From positions 133,296-174,893 of the forward strand of contig JBBPIR010000002.1 in NCBI GenBank assembly GCA_038040195.1: a DNA stretch of 41,598 bases, in the 5' to 3' direction. Positions 40,176 through 41,598 of the stretch are shown piece by piece; position 1 is the stretch's first letter, and each line of letters starts with the position of its first letter. Source of the DNA: Chloroflexota bacterium (GTDB lineage: Bacteria; Chloroflexota; Limnocylindria; QHBO01). The notes under the pieces are model-generated. The model was given only the letters and a program-made list of their open reading frames with translations. It did no database searches and was not told the origin of the DNA. Both the position numbers and the translations under genes were made by a program.

Positions 40176-41598
40176 AGGCAGTCGGTTCCGCAGGCGCGGG
40201 TTGCAACGCTCGATCTGACCGAGCCGTTGACCGCGCTTTCGTCATGCCCGCCACGACACGTGGCGGCCGCGTCCTTGGGCGCGTGGCCATCCTGCTTGGC
40301 GTGTCGTGGGAGTACTTCAAGTCTGGGGACACGCCCCGCGTGCGCCGCCCGTTGCTCCCCCGACCACATCGCTTCGCGACAGTCCTGGCCAGCGTCGGTG
40401 TGCTCGTTTCAGCCGTGGCTCCCGCCGCGTCCCTGGGCGCGGCCTACGATCCAGCCACCGATCCGTACTCGATGGCGAACACCACCAGCTGGATCGGTGC
40501 CGCCTCCTGGTGGCAGGCCGGATACACGGGGGCAGGAATCGATGTCGCGGTCATCGACACCGGCGTCAGCCCGGTCGAGGGACTCGCGACCCCCGGCAAA
40601 GTCCTGTACGGCCCTGATCTCTCCCTCGAGTCGCAGGCACCCCATCTCCGGAACCTCGACACCAATGGACACGGCACGTTCACGGCCGGTCTCATCGCCG
40701 GGAAGGATTCCGGGCTTCAACAGCCGTACGCCGCCGCCTCGCCATCGCTCTACCGCGGAATGGCGCCCGATGCCCGAATCGTGAGTATCAAGGTCGGCGT
40801 GGCCGATGGGGGGGTGGACGTCTCGCAGGTGATCGCGGCCATCGACTGGGTGGTCCAGAACCGTAACTCCGACGGGCTGAACATCCGCGTCCTCAACATC
40901 GCCTATGGGACGAACACGACACAGTCATATCTCGTTGACCCTCTCGCCTACGCCACGGAGCAGGCCTGGAAGCATGGCATCGTGGTCGTCGCGGCCGCCG
41001 GCAACAGCGGCTATCAGCGAGGATCTGGTGCACCAGGCCTCGCGAACCCTGCCTACGACCCATACACGATCGCAGTCGGCGGGTCGGATTCGATGGGCAC
41101 GTCGGCCCTGTGGGACGACACGATTGCCAGCTACTCGGCGGTCGCGGCCAATGGGAACACGCGGAAGCCTGACGTCGTCGCATTCGGGTCGCACATGCAG
41201 GGACTGCGGGTCCCGAACTCGTATCTCGACATGACCTACCCGGGCGGGATCATCGACAGCCGCTACTTCCGGGGCAGTGGGACCAGCCAGTCAGCCGCGA
41301 TCACCTCCGGAGCGGTGGCCCTCATTCTCCAGAAGTATCCGGCGATGCCGCCAGATCAGGTGCGTGCGTTCCTGAGCGCAAACGCGGTTTCACTGAGCGT
41401 CACTCCACGACTCCAGGGCAAGGGCGAGATCGACCTCCAGCCGATGCTGAGCGCGTCTCTTCCTTTGGGCTTCGGCACCTGGGACGTTGCCTCCACCGGC
41501 GTCGGATCCCTCGAGCTGTCTCGCGGTACCGACCACGTGACGGACGACGGCGTGATTCTCACCGGAGAGCAGGACATCTTCGGGCACGCATTCGACGC
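40172..41598 (+). CDS. Secreted subtilisin-like serine protease (S8), 3' truncated by window
   Basis: The S8 catalytic triad is intact: Asp in VAVIDTGVSP (about 129), His in NGHGTFTAGLIAG (about 167) and Ser in GSGTSQSAAITSGA (about 372). The oxyanion Asn is in VVVAAAGNSG. A hydrophobic export segment FATVLASVGVLVSAVAPAAS, preceded by Arg-rich sequence, lies at about 68-87, and no long propeptide follows before the protease domain. The start is uncertain. ATG 40172 (or 40169) has AAGGGA just upstream and is inside the switch hairpin; ATG 40244 or GTG 40340 would give a more normal signal peptide. The frame is open to the window end; the C-terminal part is not seen. Confidence 0.88.
   Translation, partial: MQAVGSAGAGCNARSDRAVDRAFVMPATTRGGRVLGRVAILLGVSWEYFKSGDTPRVRRPLLPRPHRFATVLASVGVLVSAVAPAASLGAAYDPATDPYSMANTTSWIGAASWWQAGYTGAGIDVAVIDTGVSPVEGLATPGKVLYGPDLSLESQAPHLRNLDTNGHGTFTAGLIAGKDSGLQQPYAAASPSLYRGMAPDARIVSIKVGVADGGVDVSQVIAAIDWVVQNRNSDGLNIRVLNIAYGTNTTQSYLVDPLAYATEQAWKHGIVVVAAAGNSGYQRGSGAPGLANPAYDPYTIAVGGSDSMGTSALWDDTIASYSAVAANGNTRKPDVVAFGSHMQGLRVPNSYLDMTYPGGIIDSRYFRGSGTSQSAAITSGAVALILQKYPAMPPDQVRAFLSANAVSLSVTPRLQGKGEIDLQPMLSASLPLGFGTWDVASTGVGSLELSRGTDHVTDDGVILTGEQDIFGHAFD

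Overview
The window is a gene-dense, high-GC bacterial chromosome segment with 41 protein genes (two cut by the window ends). I found no rRNA, tRNA, CRISPR array, insertion sequence or prophage. Having mutS2, the queuosine genes queA and tgt, ruvABC, a second EF-G and high GC together fits Chloroflexota (a Limnocylindria/Ellin6529-like lineage) better than Actinobacteria, which usually lack tgt and mutS2. This placement is an inference from gene content, not a phylogeny.

Layout. 1-7983 (+): translation and repair block, infC(3' end)-rpmI-rplT, terminator, pheS-pheT-cvpA-mpg-mutS2. 7988-10681 (-): class A penicillin-binding protein. 10750-11952 (+): tyrS. 11978-14738 (-): EF-G2-like GTPase and a membrane protein. 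14764-17007 (+): yebC-ruvC-ruvA-CoA-binding protein, each overlapping the next by 4 bp. 16991-20633: urate degradation, with HIU hydrolase, OHCU decarboxylase and uricase on the minus strand, and a DUF3830 protein plus an allantoinase/hydantoinase-type amidohydrolase divergent on the plus strand. 20702-23660: J-domain protein, malate synthase, YdeI-like and DUF4242 proteins. 23657-32612 (-): molybdenum hydroxylase operon xdhC, D-aminoacylase-like gene, Moco, FeS and FAD subunits, then a cyclase/NB-ARC/TPR protein. 32631-35779 (+): MocA-like cytidylyltransferase, ruvB and an AzgA-type purine permease. 35850-40011 (+): queA-tgt-small basic protein-recA-recX. 40045-41598: a cyclic di-GMP-I riboswitch in front of a secreted subtilisin-like protease that runs off the window.

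The middle 19 kb reads as a purine catabolism island. The permease would import purine bases. The Mo-hydroxylase, matured by XdhC and the MocA-like enzyme, would oxidise hypoxanthine/xanthine to urate. Uricase, HIU hydrolase and OHCU decarboxylase give allantoin, and the amidohydrolase would open the allantoin ring. Malate synthase could capture the glyoxylate released downstream; no isocitrate lyase is visible. Genes for allantoate and ureidoglycolate breakdown are not in the window.

Two genome-style signals stand out. Many starts lie exactly 6 nt after a -10-like TANNNT hexamer, which suggests leaderless mRNAs. Almost every co-directional junction is an NTGA stop/start overlap (ATGA, GTGA, TTGA and once CTGA). 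The most distinctive regulatory element is the c-di-GMP riboswitch at the right end, followed by a 9-bp hairpin that buries the tandem AUGAUG start of the protease reading frame.
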